64,000 nucleotides of DNA from Mycoavidus cysteinexigens_B. Its GTDB lineage: Bacteria > Pseudomonadota > Gammaproteobacteria > Burkholderiales > Burkholderiaceae. The stretch lies in NCBI GenBank assembly GCA_031963465.1, contig JASSUG010000008.1, forward strand, positions 62,001 through 126,000, in the 5' to 3' direction. The stretch's first letter is position 1. Every line of letters starts with the position of its first letter. A model generated the notes under the pieces. It did not search any database and was not told the origin of the DNA. It was given only the letters and a program-made list of their open reading frames with translations. Below, piece after piece: positions 25,363 to 35,118 of the stretch. The position numbers were made by a program, and so were the translations under genes.

Positions 25363-26373
25363 TTATTGATTAGCAATCAGCCGCTCCGGCGCCAGTATGC
25401 CTTCGATTAAACGCGCCGTCCCTAAAAATTGAGAAGTCTCGCCGTAGACCCGCACCAGCGCCGTGTTGAGCGCTTCAGGTAGCGTGATGGGGGCTGGCTC
25501 CAGTGCTACTTCAGTAGGCAAGCGTAAGCGTTGCCCTTGCTTAAAACGGTGCGTTAGGTCGGCCGCCAGGCGCACAGCTGGGTAGGTTGAAAGTAAGGTG
25601 TCAGCGGGCTGCAAACACGCTAGGCGCGCCGTATGAGAAGCGCTTGAAAGCGCATCCAGCGTCACCGCATCGGTGAGTTGCAACGAGCCTACCCCGGTCC
25701 GGCGCAGCGCGCTTAAGTACGCCCCGCACCCGAGTGCTTCGCCAATGTCTTGCGCGAGCACACGTATATACGTTCCTTTACTACACTGCACGCGAATCTG
25801 CAGGGTGCCTGTTGCGATCGGCATTGCGTCTGGGGCGATCGGTAATGGACTTATTTGAGCGGATGTAGGTAGCGCACAATCGATCAATTCTAGCGCTTCA
25901 ATCGTCACTGGACGCGCGTCACGCTCAAGCGTGATGCCTGCACGCGCATATTCATACAGTGGCTTGCCATCTCGCTTAAGCGCTGAATACATGGGCGGCA
26001 CTTGCCATATTTCGCCGCGAAAGCGGGCTAGCACATCATGGACTGCTTGCAGTTCGCAGTGGACCGGTCGGGTCTGCACTATTTCGCCTTCGGCATCCGC
26101 CGTGGTCGTACAGACGCCGAGTACGAGCGTGGCTTCATAGAGCTTAGTTGCGTTCAGTAGATCGCTGGAGAATTTTGTGGCCTCGCCAAAACAGAGTGGC
26201 AAAAGGCCGGAAGCGAGCGGGTCAAGCGTGCCAGTGTGACCGGCTTTTTTCGCCAAAAGCAGCCGCTTAGCGCGAATTAACGCTTCATTGCTAGATAGGC
26301 CGAGAGGCTTATCAAGCAGGAGTACGCCATCCAGCGCATGCCGGGCAAGCTTAGTAGATTGAACATTCGCCAT
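25363..26373 (-). CDS. truB: tRNA pseudouridine-55 synthase TruB
   Basis: 336 residues. The N-terminal DGVLLLDKPLGLSSNEAL and the catalytic Asp in KKAGHTGTLDPLASGLLPLC identify TruB; YEYARAGITLERDARPV, the thumb loop, and CSKGTYIRVLAQDIGEALG follow, with a C-terminal PUA-like region. It makes pseudouridine 55 in the T-loop of tRNAs. It is the last gene of rimP-nusA-infB-rbfA-truB. Confidence 0.95.
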   Translation of the reverse strand: MANVQSTKLARHALDGVLLLDKPLGLSSNEALIRAKRLLLAKKAGHTGTLDPLASGLLPLCFGEATKFSSDLLNATKLYEATLVLGVCTTTADAEGEIVQTRPVHCELQAVHDVLARFRGEIWQVPPMYSALKRDGKPLYEYARAGITLERDARPVTIEALELIDCALPTSAQISPLPIAPDAMPIATGTLQIRVQCSKGTYIRVLAQDIGEALGCGAYLSALRRTGVGSLQLTDAVTLDALSSASHTARLACLQPADTLLSTYPAVRLAADLTHRFKQGQRLRLPTEVALEPAPITLPEALNTALVRVYGETSQFLGTARLIEGILAPERLIANQ

Positions 26374-26420
26374 AACTGTATGGAATGTATAGCGTCGTCA
26401 GCTGACTATCATGCGGCGCG

Positions 26421-26789
26421 TTAATCCTTCGCGCGCACTGTATTGGCTTCATCAATTAAACGTGACATCTCCGCGGCTTTTTCAAGCGTCTCATCAAAGA
26501 GGAAGTGGAGCGTGGGGACCGTATGGATATGCAAGCGCTTAAACAGCAAATTACGCAAATGCCCGGCGGCGTGGTTTAACGCTGTACTCGAGGTTTTCGG
26601 GTCCCCTGAGAGCGTAGTAAACCACACTTTGGCATGAGCATAATCAGGCGTAAGCTCCACGCTTTGCAGCGTGACAAAGCCAATGCGAGGATCTTTCACT
26701 TCACCGCGCATGATCATTTCAGACAAATCACGTTGGATTTGATCTGCGATGCGCGTGATGCGCTCAGGGTTAGTCCGTTTTTTAGGCAT
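26421..26789 (-). CDS. rbfA: Ribosome-binding factor A
   Basis: 122 residues from the ATG at 26789 (MPKKRTNPERITRIADQIQR); an in-frame TTG two codons earlier is less likely. KH-type fold with DPRIGFVTLQSVELTPDYAHAK signature. It binds 30S precursors and helps 16S maturation. It lies between infB and truB in the standard order. Confidence 0.94.
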   Translation of the reverse strand: MPKKRTNPERITRIADQIQRDLSEMIMRGEVKDPRIGFVTLQSVELTPDYAHAKVWFTTLSGDPKTSSTALNHAAGHLRNLLFKRLHIHTVPTLHFLFDETLEKAAEMSRLIDEANTVRAKD

Positions 26790-26803
26790 AGTCAATACAG
26801 CTT

Positions 26804-29800
26804 TTATAGTGTCCGTGCGACTTCCGTAATCTCAAAGGCTTCAAGTTGATCGCCTTCAAGGATATCGTTAAAGTTCTTAACGGACATACCGCATTCAAAG
26901 CCAGCCTTCACTTCACGTACATCGTCTTTGAAACGCTTAAGTGACTCAAGCTCACCAGTATGGATCACCACATTGTTGCGTAATACACGTACCTGAGACG
27001 AGCGTTTAACCCATCCTTCGAGCACCATGCAACCCGCAACCGCGCCCATCTTAGGCACACGAAATACCTGCCGCACATCGACCAGACCAGAAATCACTTC
27101 TTTTTTCTCTGGCGCAAGCATGCCTGACATGGCCGCTTTCATTTCGTCGACGGCGTCGTAAATGATATTGTAGTAGCGAATATCAATACCGTTGGCTTCG
27201 GCAAGTTTACGCGCTTGCGCATCAGCGCGCGTATTAAAGCCGATCACCACCGCTTTAGAGGCAGTCGCCAGATTTACATCCGACTCACTAATGCCACCCA
27301 CGGCTGCATGCACAACTTGTACCCGCACTTCGTTGGTGGACAGTTTTGTCAATGTGTGGGTGAGTGCTTCTTGCGAACCTTGCACATCTGCTTTGATGAT
27401 CAAGGAGAGGTTTTGGACTTCACCTTCAGCCATTTGATCAAACATGTTTTCAAGCTTCGCAGCTTGCTGTTTGGCTAGCTTAACATCACGGAATTTACCT
27501 TGGCGAAAGAGTGCAATCTCACGTGCTTTACGTTCATCTGGCAAGACGATGACTTCTTCGCCAGCGCGCGGCACTTCGGATAGCCCTTGAATTTCAACCG
27601 GAATCGAAGGACCTGCTTGCGTCGTTGGCTTACCATTTTCGTCCAGCATAGCGCGCACACGGCCATAAGCCGCGCCCACGAGCACAATATCGCCACCTTT
27701 TAAGGTCCCTGACTGCACTAAAATCGTCGCTACCGGTCCGCGCCCTTTATCCAACCGTGCTTCAATCACTAAACCCTTAGCCAAGGCTGTAACGGGTGCA
27801 GTTAATTCCAGTACTTCCGCCTGCAGTAAAATTTGCTCAAGCAATTCATCAATACCCTCTCCCGTTTTAGCGGAAACGCGCATAAACGGAGCGTCGCCAC
27901 CGTATTCTTCGGGAACTACACTTTGGGCAACCAACTCTTGCTTGACCCGTTCTTCATTCGCGCCAAGTTTGTCGATTTTATTGATCGCGACCACAATCGG
28001 CACATTGCCTGCTTTAGCATGAGCAATGGCTTCTTTGGTTTGTGGCATCACGCCATCGTCGGCCGCTACGACCAAGACGACGATATCCGTAGCCTTTGCG
28101 CCGCGTGCGCGCATGGCGGTGAAGGCCTCATGGCCAGGCGTATCAAGGAAGGTAATAACCCCGCGTGGCGTTTCAACATGATAGGCGCCAATGTGCTGGG
28201 TAATGCCCCCGGCCTCGCCGGAGGCGACTTTAGCGCGGCGAATATAATCAAGCAGTGAGGTTTTACCATGATCCACATGGCCCATGACGGTCACGACCGG
28301 CGGCCGTGGCAATCTCTCTGCATCATATGAATCGCCTTCTGACAACAATGCTTCTGGATCATCAAGCTTAGCCGCTAGCGCATTATGGCCCAACTCTTCA
28401 ACCACGATCATTGCTGTTTCTTGATCCAGCACTTGGTTGATGGTCACCATCTGGCCTAGCTTCATCATGACTTTAATCACTTCAGAAGCCTTCACGGACA
28501 TCTTATGCGCAAGTTCTGCCGCGGTAATGGTCTCAGGCACATGAACTTCGCGCACAATAGGCTCTGGCGCTTGAAAAGACGTACGGTCATCATGATGATG
28601 CTTGCGCCCGCCTTTAGGGCCTCCGCGCCAGCCACGGTCGACACCGCCGCTAGCATCACCTCGAGTTTTGATACCCCGGCGCTTGGCCGCATCGTCTTGC
28701 CAACTCGATGTTTTGGCCGGTTTCTTTTTATCCGTGGTCGCAGTAACGCTGACTGGTTTTTTAACTTCTTTTTTGACCGCTGTGGCACCTGCTGGTTTTG
28801 CAGGTTTATGCAAGGTCCCTTTGGCAGCAACCGGCGGCGCTGCCGCTGGCTTTGGTTCTGCTGGCTTTGGTTCAACCGCGCGCATCGCTTTACGCGGCGT
28901 GCTCATCATTTCTCGAATGGCAAGTGCCTCTGCCTCAGCAGCAGCACGCCGGCGTTGGACTTCCGCTTCATCAACGGGCGCTTTTGCGACCATTTCATGT
29001 GCGCTAGCGCTGGCTTTTCTAACTACATAGCGCTGCCCAGTTCGCACGACAGTGGTTTGCCCATTTTGCGGTTTTTGCTCTGCGACTTGCGATTTTTGCT
29101 CCGCGACTTGCGGCTTTTGCTCTGTGACTTGCGGCTTTTTCTCTGTGAGCGGCGCCTGCTGAGTCGATTGGCTCAGTACCTTTGCCAAGGGCTGCAGCGG
29201 AGTCGGTGTCTCAGCTGGCACTGTTGCTTGAGTTACAGCGGCAGCTTGTACCGCAGCGGCTTGTTTAGCCGCAGCTTGTTTGACAGCCTCTTCTTCGGCA
29301 CGACGGCGCTCAGCTTCGGCGGCTTCCTCGCGGCGCTTGCGCTCAGCTTCTTCCTGTGCGAGCTGTGCTTGGCGTTCCTGCTGTTCCTGCGCCTGACGAG
29401 CGAATAGTTCAGCCTGTTGGCGCGCTTCGTCCTCACGGCGGCGCTCCAACTCTGCTTCATTCACTTCGTTGGGCTCTGCCACAGGGGGCTCGCTAACCCG
29501 GGTCTCGCTAACATTTTCGTCACGTTTAACAAAGACACGCTTTTTCCGCACTTCAACTTGAATGGTACGAGCTTTGCCCGTAGCGTCAGATTGTCTAATT
29601 TCCGATACTTGTTTACGAGTCAGCGTAATTTTGCGTTTTTCCGCATCATCCGCACCATGGGCGCGGCGCAAATGCTCCAACAGACGTGCCTTATCGGCCT
29701 CCGACAGCGAATCATCCGTGCTTTTTTTATCAACGCCCGCTGCGCGTAATTGCTCTAGCAACACACCAGCAGGCATTTTAAGCTCCGCGGCAAATTGAGC

Positions 29801-29818
29801 TACATTATTGCTCGCCAT
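26804..29818 (-). CDS. infB: Translation initiation factor IF-2
   Basis: 1004 residues. IF2 N-terminal domain (MASNNVAQFAAELKMPAGVL), a long charged Ala/Glu/Arg and Lys/Pro-rich linker with short QKPQVAEQ repeats, a second IF2_N region (VPETITAAELAHKMSVKASE), and the GTPase with G1 GHVDHGKTSLLD, G2 GITQHIGAY, G3 DTPGHEAF and G4 NKIDK. The C-terminal domains that bind initiator tRNA are complete. Part of the rimP-nusA-infB-rbfA-truB operon. Confidence 0.97.
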   Translation of the reverse strand: MASNNVAQFAAELKMPAGVLLEQLRAAGVDKKSTDDSLSEADKARLLEHLRRAHGADDAEKRKITLTRKQVSEIRQSDATGKARTIQVEVRKKRVFVKRDENVSETRVSEPPVAEPNEVNEAELERRREDEARQQAELFARQAQEQQERQAQLAQEEAERKRREEAAEAERRRAEEEAVKQAAAKQAAAVQAAAVTQATVPAETPTPLQPLAKVLSQSTQQAPLTEKKPQVTEQKPQVAEQKSQVAEQKPQNGQTTVVRTGQRYVVRKASASAHEMVAKAPVDEAEVQRRRAAAEAEALAIREMMSTPRKAMRAVEPKPAEPKPAAAPPVAAKGTLHKPAKPAGATAVKKEVKKPVSVTATTDKKKPAKTSSWQDDAAKRRGIKTRGDASGGVDRGWRGGPKGGRKHHHDDRTSFQAPEPIVREVHVPETITAAELAHKMSVKASEVIKVMMKLGQMVTINQVLDQETAMIVVEELGHNALAAKLDDPEALLSEGDSYDAERLPRPPVVTVMGHVDHGKTSLLDYIRRAKVASGEAGGITQHIGAYHVETPRGVITFLDTPGHEAFTAMRARGAKATDIVVLVVAADDGVMPQTKEAIAHAKAGNVPIVVAINKIDKLGANEERVKQELVAQSVVPEEYGGDAPFMRVSAKTGEGIDELLEQILLQAEVLELTAPVTALAKGLVIEARLDKGRGPVATILVQSGTLKGGDIVLVGAAYGRVRAMLDENGKPTTQAGPSIPVEIQGLSEVPRAGEEVIVLPDERKAREIALFRQGKFRDVKLAKQQAAKLENMFDQMAEGEVQNLSLIIKADVQGSQEALTHTLTKLSTNEVRVQVVHAAVGGISESDVNLATASKAVVIGFNTRADAQARKLAEANGIDIRYYNIIYDAVDEMKAAMSGMLAPEKKEVISGLVDVRQVFRVPKMGAVAGCMVLEGWVKRSSQVRVLRNNVVIHTGELESLKRFKDDVREVKAGFECGMSVKNFNDILEGDQLEAFEITEVARTL

Positions 29819-29908
29819 TCATTCCTCATTAATTTCTATTTCCCGCCTAAAACAGGCTCTTTCATGCTCTTGCTTGGGTTAAGCCAAGCGCACATCAACT
29901 CGCTACGC

Positions 29909-31384
29909 TTATTCGAACCAGTGTTCGCGTGCTTTCATGATTAAAGCTTTCGCAAGTTCTTCATCCATTGCAGCGATCTCAATAAGCTCGCTGGTATCCA
30001 ATTCCGCTAATTCATCACGCGTTTGGATTTGGTGCGCAGCCAGTTTTGAAAGCAAGTCGGGATTCATGCCTTCAAGCGTTTTCAAATCAAGGGCGATATT
30101 TTCAACTTCCTCTTCGTTTGCAATCGCCATGGTCAACAGTGCATTACGTCCTCGGTTACGCAACTCATGTACCGTAGCTTCATCCAATGCCTCAATTTCA
30201 AGCATTTCGTTCAGCGGTACATAAGCCACTTCTTCGAGGCTCGCAAAGCCTTCATCCAGTAAAATGTCAGCAACTTCTTCATCGACATCTAAACGGGCCA
30301 TAAATAAATCACGCAAACCTGAACGTTCCTGCGCTTGCTTGTCAGCCGATTCGTCTGGCGTCATGATATTGATTTGCCAACCGGTAAGCTCACTGGCTAA
30401 ACGCACGTTCTGTCCACTACGGCCAATTGCAACCGCCAATTCAGCATCGTCTACAACCACATCCATTGCATGTTTTTCTTCATCCACCATGATCGACTGC
30501 ACAACCGCTGGCGCCAAGGCATTAATGACAAATTGGGCTGGCTCTTCCGACCAAAGTACGATATCGATATTTTCGCCGCCAAGTTCATTACGCACAGCTT
30601 GCACCCGCGAGCCACGAATGCCAACACATGTGCCAATCGGGTCGATTCTTTTATCATAGGCAACCACGGCGATTTTTGCACGTGTGCCTGGATCGCGCGC
30701 CGCCGATTTAATTTCAAGCAAACCTTGCTCGATCTCAGGCACTTCGATATCAAATAATTTCATCAGAAATTCTGGTGCCGTGCGCGAGAGTTCGATCTGC
30801 GGGCCGCGGGCGGTGCGGTCAATCTTAAGCAACCAAGCCCTAACGCGATCACCGACGCGGAGATTATCCCGTGGAATCAGTTGATCACGACGCAACACCC
30901 CTTCAACACGCCCCGACTCAACAATCAAGTTGCCTTTATCAAGCCGCTTGATGGTACCCGTCATAATGACTTCGCCGCGCTCCAGAAAATCATTCAGAAT
31001 CTGCTCGCGCTCAGCATCGCGAATCCTTTGTAGGATAACCTGTTTAGCTGCTTGTGCGCCAATCCGGCCAAAGCCAATCGATTCAACCAACTCTTCAAGA
31101 TAATCGTCGACTTCGATATCCGGGATTTGCTCAAGCGCCTCAAACAACAGAACCTGTTTATCGGGCTCTTGCAAGCCCGCCTCATCCGGCACCACTAGCC
31201 AACGACGGAAAGTTTCATGAGATCCATTGCTACGGTTAATCGCCACCCGAATCTCTACATCTTCATTGTAAAGCTTCTTGGTGGCTGAAGCGAGGGCCGC
31301 CTCAAGCGCAACAAAGACAACCTCTTTACTCACGTTTTTTTCGCGGGCGAGCGCATCTACCAGCATCAATACTTCGCGACTCAT
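29909..31384 (-). CDS. nusA: Transcription termination/antitermination factor NusA
   Basis: 491 residues. N-terminal RNA polymerase-binding domain (MSREVLMLVDALAREKNVSK), S1 domain (GTIKRLDKGNLIVESGRVEG), KH1/KH2 (CVGIRGSRVQAVRNELGGE and VAIGRSGQNVRLASELTGW) and two C-terminal helix-hairpin-helix acidic repeats. The gene is 13 bases downstream of rimP; the operon leader holds a terminator that NusA itself could influence. Confidence 0.97.
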   Translation of the reverse strand: MSREVLMLVDALAREKNVSKEVVFVALEAALASATKKLYNEDVEIRVAINRSNGSHETFRRWLVVPDEAGLQEPDKQVLLFEALEQIPDIEVDDYLEELVESIGFGRIGAQAAKQVILQRIRDAEREQILNDFLERGEVIMTGTIKRLDKGNLIVESGRVEGVLRRDQLIPRDNLRVGDRVRAWLLKIDRTARGPQIELSRTAPEFLMKLFDIEVPEIEQGLLEIKSAARDPGTRAKIAVVAYDKRIDPIGTCVGIRGSRVQAVRNELGGENIDIVLWSEEPAQFVINALAPAVVQSIMVDEEKHAMDVVVDDAELAVAIGRSGQNVRLASELTGWQINIMTPDESADKQAQERSGLRDLFMARLDVDEEVADILLDEGFASLEEVAYVPLNEMLEIEALDEATVHELRNRGRNALLTMAIANEEEVENIALDLKTLEGMNPDLLSKLAAHQIQTRDELAELDTSELIEIAAMDEELAKALIMKAREHWFE

Positions 31385-31397
31385 TGCTTTATAGCTC

Positions 31398-31832
31398 CTA
31401 AAATTCTATTTGCGGCACAAGGCGAGCCTTATCAAGGTCAGCTAAGGTAAAATCTAATACCGTTAGCCCTGCTTTGCCTTCAAATTGCAACTTCATGGTT
31501 TCACCTTGAGGTTGCTGCAAAATACCTCGGTATTGCTTACGGCCATCCAGCGTTTTTTTCAGTGTGACGACTGCCTCGCTGCCCGCAAAACGCTCAAAAT
31601 CGGCCAATTTTTTGAGTGGCCGATCTAATCCTGGCGAGGACACTTCAAGGCGCTCATAATCCACATTTTCAACCGTCAGCACATGCTGCAGTTGGTGGCT
31701 CACTTTTGCACAATCCTCAATCTTAATACCCGCTGCTTGATCAATAAAAACACGCAACACACCACGCGCGCCATACTCAATATCAACCAGTTCATAACCC
31801 AGTCCATTGACTGTAGTTTCTATCAGTTGCAC
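31398..31832 (-). CDS. rimP: Ribosome maturation factor RimP
   Basis: 144 residues from a GTG at 31832 (read as MQLIETTVNGLGYELVDIEY). The GTG has a GGAG ribosome site with seven-base spacing, and similarity to RimP begins there; upstream codons are not conserved. The protein has the RimP N-domain with VSSPGLDRPLKKLADFERF and an SH3-like C-domain. It binds the 30S subunit during maturation. First gene of the operon. Confidence 0.93.
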   Translation of the reverse strand: MQLIETTVNGLGYELVDIEYGARGVLRVFIDQAAGIKIEDCAKVSHQLQHVLTVENVDYERLEVSSPGLDRPLKKLADFERFAGSEAVVTLKKTLDGRKQYRGILQQPQGETMKLQFEGKAGLTVLDFTLADLDKARLVPQIEF

Positions 31833-31902
31833 GTATTGACTCCACCCAAAGCTGCCTGAAAAATGGCTTAAGCGGCCTTTGCAGCGACACTGATCTGCTG
31901 CC

Positions 31903-31927
31903 AAAAAAAAATGGGCTCAATGCCCAT
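31903..31927 (-). terminator. Intrinsic terminator/attenuator in the rimP-nusA leader
   Basis: On the minus strand ATGGGC pairs with GCCCAT around a short loop and is followed by a run of about nine T. It lies 70 bases before the rimP start codon and no minus-strand gene ends upstream, so it can act only on transcripts that start in the short thiC-rimP gap. This fits attenuation of the nusA operon. Confidence 0.7.
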
Positions 31928-31989
31928 CTGTTTTGCTAGCTACATGCTTTACCTTGCGTTGCCGAGCTTAAGCTCCCATTAAGTTTATA

Positions 31990-32018
31990 ATTCTATACTT
32001 TTTTCAGCCCAGCGACAA
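31990..32018 (-). promoter_or_regulatory. Predicted rimP operon promoter
   Basis: On the minus strand TTGTCG (32018-32013) and TAGAAT (31995-31990) are separated by 17 bases. Starting near 31983, the leader would be about 150 nt and would contain the attenuator-like hairpin. The rest of the 386-base gap between rimP and thiC shows no gene. Confidence 0.55.
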
Positions 32019-32218
32019 TCTGAATCTAAAAGCCGGGAATCTAGGCCATGCTGAAAACACTCAATAATCTAAAGTTTAAAGCAGATAATGCAGTTAAATT
32101 GCAACGCCCACAAATAGTCCTTTGCGTGCCGCCAATGAAGCTGTAAGCTTGAGGCTTCAAGTGAGTCTGGGTCCTTCAAGAAACGAATTCGCACCTATCT
32201 GCTAACTGGAATGCTATT

Positions 32219-34174
32219 ATGACAACTACGAATAGTACTAAACCAAAATTCATTTCCGCCACCGCGCATGTTGATAACGCGGCGATTGAGGCTTTGCCTA
32301 ATTCGACCAAAATTTATGTGACTGGCTCACGGGCCGACCTGCGCGTGCCCATGCGCAAGATTGTACAAGCCGATACGCCAAGCAGTTTCGGTGCCGAAAA
32401 AAATCCGCCGCTGTTCGTCTACGATACCTCGGGCCCTTATACCGATCCGCAGGCCAAGATTGATATCCGCTGCGGTTTGGCGGCCTTGCGCGATACTTGG
32501 ATTGAGGAACGCGGCGATACGGAAGCACTGCCGCAACCTAGCAGCCGCTTTGGCCGCGAACATACGGCCGACACAAGCCACACGGAGTCACAATTTTCCG
32601 GCTCCAAGCGCGCGCCACGGCGCGCCAAAGCAGGCGCCAATGTCAGTCAGATGCACTATGCGCGGCAGGGGATTATCACTCCTGAAATGGAGTTTATCGC
32701 CATCCGCGAGAACCAATGCCGCGCCGAATATCTCGCCAACCTACGCAGCAGTGGCCCACAAGGCGAGCGGCTCGCCGCCTTACTCGGCCGCCAACATCCA
32801 GGACAGGCTTTTGGTGCGGCCCTGTCGAGCCAGCCAGGCTCAGTTAACCATACCTATGAAATTACGCCAGAATTTGTGCGCGACGAAATCGCCCGCGGCC
32901 GAGCCATCATCCCTGCCAATATCAATCACCCCGAACTCGAGCCGATGATCATCGGCCGCAATTTTTTGGTCAAAGTCAACGCCAATATCGGTAATTCAGC
33001 TCTGGGCTCATCGATTGGCGAAGAAGTTGATAAAATGACCTGGGCCATCCGTTGGGGTGCAGATACGGTGATGGATTTATCGACCGGCAAAAATATTCAT
33101 GAAACCCGTGAATGGATTCTGCGCAACAGCCCCGTCCCTATTGGCACCGTACCCATTTACCAAGCACTTGAAAAGGTTAATGGCAAAGCCGAAGACTTAA
33201 CCTGGGAAATTTTTCGCGACACCTTGATTGAACAGGCTGAACAAGGGGTAGATTACTTCACCATCCATGCCGGCGTGCTGCTGCGCTACGTACCAATGAC
33301 CGCCAAACGCATGACCGGCATTGTGTCGCGTGGCGGCTCGATTATTGCCAAATGGTGTCTAGCGCATCACCGCGAAAGCTTTATTTACGAGCATTTTGAA
33401 GAAATTTGCGCCATCATGAAAGCCTATGACGTCAGTTTTTCGCTCGGCGATGGGCTGCGTCCCGGTTCGATTTACGATGCTAATGATGAGGCTCAATTAG
33501 CCGAATTAAAAACGCTCGGCGAGCTCACCCAAGTCGCCTGGAAGCATGATGTGCAAGTCATGATTGAGGGTCCAGGCCATGTGCCGATGCAGTTAATCAA
33601 AGAAAATATGGAGTTGCAACTCGATTGGTGCGACGAAGCGCCCTTTTATACGCTGGGGCCGCTCACCACCGATATTGCGCCAGGCTACGATCATATTACG
33701 TCAGGCATTGGCGCCGCGATGATTGGCTGGTTTGGCACCGCCATGCTCTGTTATGTCACCCCCAAAGAGCATCTAGGTCTGCCCAATAAAAACGATGTAA
33801 AAGAAGGCATGATCACCTATAAACTCGCCGCTCATGCTGCAGATTTGGCCAAAGGGCATCCAGGCTCACAGATTCGCGATAATGCGCTGTCGAAGGCGCG
33901 TTTTGAGTTTCGTTGGGAAGATCAGTTTAATTTGGGCCTAGATCCCGATAAAGCACGTGAATTTCATGATGAAACACTGCCTAAAGACTCTGCCAAAGTC
34001 GCGCATTTCTGTTCCATGTGCGGGCCACACTTTTGCTCCATGAAAATCACGCAAGATGTCCGTGAATACGCTGCCAAAGCAGGGATTTCGAACGAACAGG
34101 CGCTGGCTCAAGGCCAAACCGAAAAAGCGATTGAATTCATGCGCAGTGGGGCAGAAATTTATCAGCGTGATTAA
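32219..34174 (+). CDS. thiC: Phosphomethylpyrimidine synthase ThiC
   Basis: 651 residues. Radical SAM enzyme making HMP phosphate from AIR for thiamine. The ThiC N-domain is present (YDTSGPYTDPQAKIDIRCGL), then MHYARQGIITPEMEFIA and the C-terminal Fe-S motif CSMCGPHFCSMK (Cx2Cx4C). Start MTTTNSTKPKFISATAHVDN matches the family. It stands alone on the plus strand, divergent from the nusA operon. No intact TPP riboswitch could be recognised upstream. Confidence 0.97.
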   Translation: MTTTNSTKPKFISATAHVDNAAIEALPNSTKIYVTGSRADLRVPMRKIVQADTPSSFGAEKNPPLFVYDTSGPYTDPQAKIDIRCGLAALRDTWIEERGDTEALPQPSSRFGREHTADTSHTESQFSGSKRAPRRAKAGANVSQMHYARQGIITPEMEFIAIRENQCRAEYLANLRSSGPQGERLAALLGRQHPGQAFGAALSSQPGSVNHTYEITPEFVRDEIARGRAIIPANINHPELEPMIIGRNFLVKVNANIGNSALGSSIGEEVDKMTWAIRWGADTVMDLSTGKNIHETREWILRNSPVPIGTVPIYQALEKVNGKAEDLTWEIFRDTLIEQAEQGVDYFTIHAGVLLRYVPMTAKRMTGIVSRGGSIIAKWCLAHHRESFIYEHFEEICAIMKAYDVSFSLGDGLRPGSIYDANDEAQLAELKTLGELTQVAWKHDVQVMIEGPGHVPMQLIKENMELQLDWCDEAPFYTLGPLTTDIAPGYDHITSGIGAAMIGWFGTAMLCYVTPKEHLGLPNKNDVKEGMITYKLAAHAADLAKGHPGSQIRDNALSKARFEFRWEDQFNLGLDPDKAREFHDETLPKDSAKVAHFCSMCGPHFCSMKITQDVREYAAKAGISNEQALAQGQTEKAIEFMRSGAEIYQRD

Positions 34175-34203
34175 GCGAAATAAAGCGTAATCATTGAAAA
34201 CAC

Positions 34204-34229
34204 GGCGAGCGGACAGAGCCCCGCTCGCC
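34204..34229. terminator. GC-rich hairpin after thiC
   Basis: GGCGAGCGG and CCGCTCGCC form a perfect 9-bp stem with an 8-base loop, 30 bases past the thiC stop. No T-run follows, so termination is likely but not certain. Confidence 0.5.
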
Positions 34230-34346
34230 CGCTTGCCGCCCATCCCCCTTATCAGCCAAGCAAACTCGACAGGCGATTTTACAAAAAATAAAAAGAATTT
34301 ACTTGCATAAACTAGAACAGTTTGCTATAGTTTCGTTCTTACCGGA

Positions 34347-34423
<77 letters not shown>

Positions 34424-34430
34424 ACTTAGC

Positions 34431-34453
34431 ATTGCCTGTGTCTTACAGGCAAT
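34431..34453 (+). terminator. Hairpin following tRNA-fMet
   Basis: ATTGCCTGT and ACAGGCAAT form a perfect 9-bp stem with a 5-base loop, eight bases past the CCA end. No strong T-run follows. Confidence 0.5.
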
Positions 34454-34471
34454 CGCATCAAATGCTTGATT

Positions 34472-35014
34472 TTACCTAGTTGCCCTCACCGTCAAAATTG
34501 TTCCATCCGTCAACTTGATTGTTTTAGATCCGCCATTCGTTGGCAACGTAAAACGCACAATCTGATGATGCATGCGATCTTTGGGACAGCGCACTTTCTG
34601 GCCATTTTTCTTTTTCTCAATATAAGTCCCATGAGGCGCGTGCGCCCGAAACCCTAATTGAATTGTGGCAACGCCATCGTGCCCCACAATTGGAGCCAAT
34701 CGCACTTTGGTCTGCCGTAGCATTGCATGCTCGCTATCGCGTGGCATATTTTCCCAGTTCGGGCATTGCCGGTCAATTGGCACAGCCCCGGTAGGCGGCA
34801 CTGTCTTCCAAGTAAAATCATCGACTTCGCCTGAAGCAATCAGGCGCGTTTCTTGTGAATTGCCATACAGCTTAGAGATGACTTTGACGGTGTAATGAAT
34901 CGGCGCATCAAGAGATTTTGGCATTTGGCCTAGCGCCAACTTACTGGCGCCGACTAAAGCCAGGACTGAGAACATGAATACAACTTTGACTACTGTCGTT
35001 ATCTGGTATTTCAT
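34472..35014 (-). CDS. Secreted or membrane-anchored hypothetical protein
   Basis: 180 residues with an N-terminal signal-type segment (VVKVVFMFSVLALVGASKLA then LGQ). The mature part is beta-rich with HYTVKVISKLYGNSQETRLI and ends in SKTIKLTDGTILTVRATR. It resembles small exported proteins of unknown function found in Burkholderia, but I cannot name a family with confidence. The 5' ribosome site is AGGAGT. It stands between tRNA-fMet and serB. Confidence 0.7.
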   Translation of the reverse strand: MKYQITTVVKVVFMFSVLALVGASKLALGQMPKSLDAPIHYTVKVISKLYGNSQETRLIASGEVDDFTWKTVPPTGAVPIDRQCPNWENMPRDSEHAMLRQTKVRLAPIVGHDGVATIQLGFRAHAPHGTYIEKKKNGQKVRCPKDRMHHQIVRFTLPTNGGSKTIKLTDGTILTVRATR

Positions 35015-35118
35015 CTGCCACTCCTGCTATGTTTATGACCCGTTTAATCACCTTGCGCATCGTCAAAATACAGCTTCCTGGATGATCGGCGCCGTCTCCT
35101 AAACCACTCACCAAGCAT

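Noticed and set aside
25275..25373. 32-codon plus-strand ORF (MGGCAAAVNSSQPSPASANA...) with a GAGGGG ribosome site
   Set aside because: Very short, overlaps the truB end, no recognised features; left out despite the good ribosome site.
32100..32218. TPP riboswitch upstream of thiC
   Set aside because: ACCTATCTGCTAACTGGAATGC near 32193 only loosely recalls the conserved 3' part; the CTGAGA and other core motifs are not found. At most a decayed relic.
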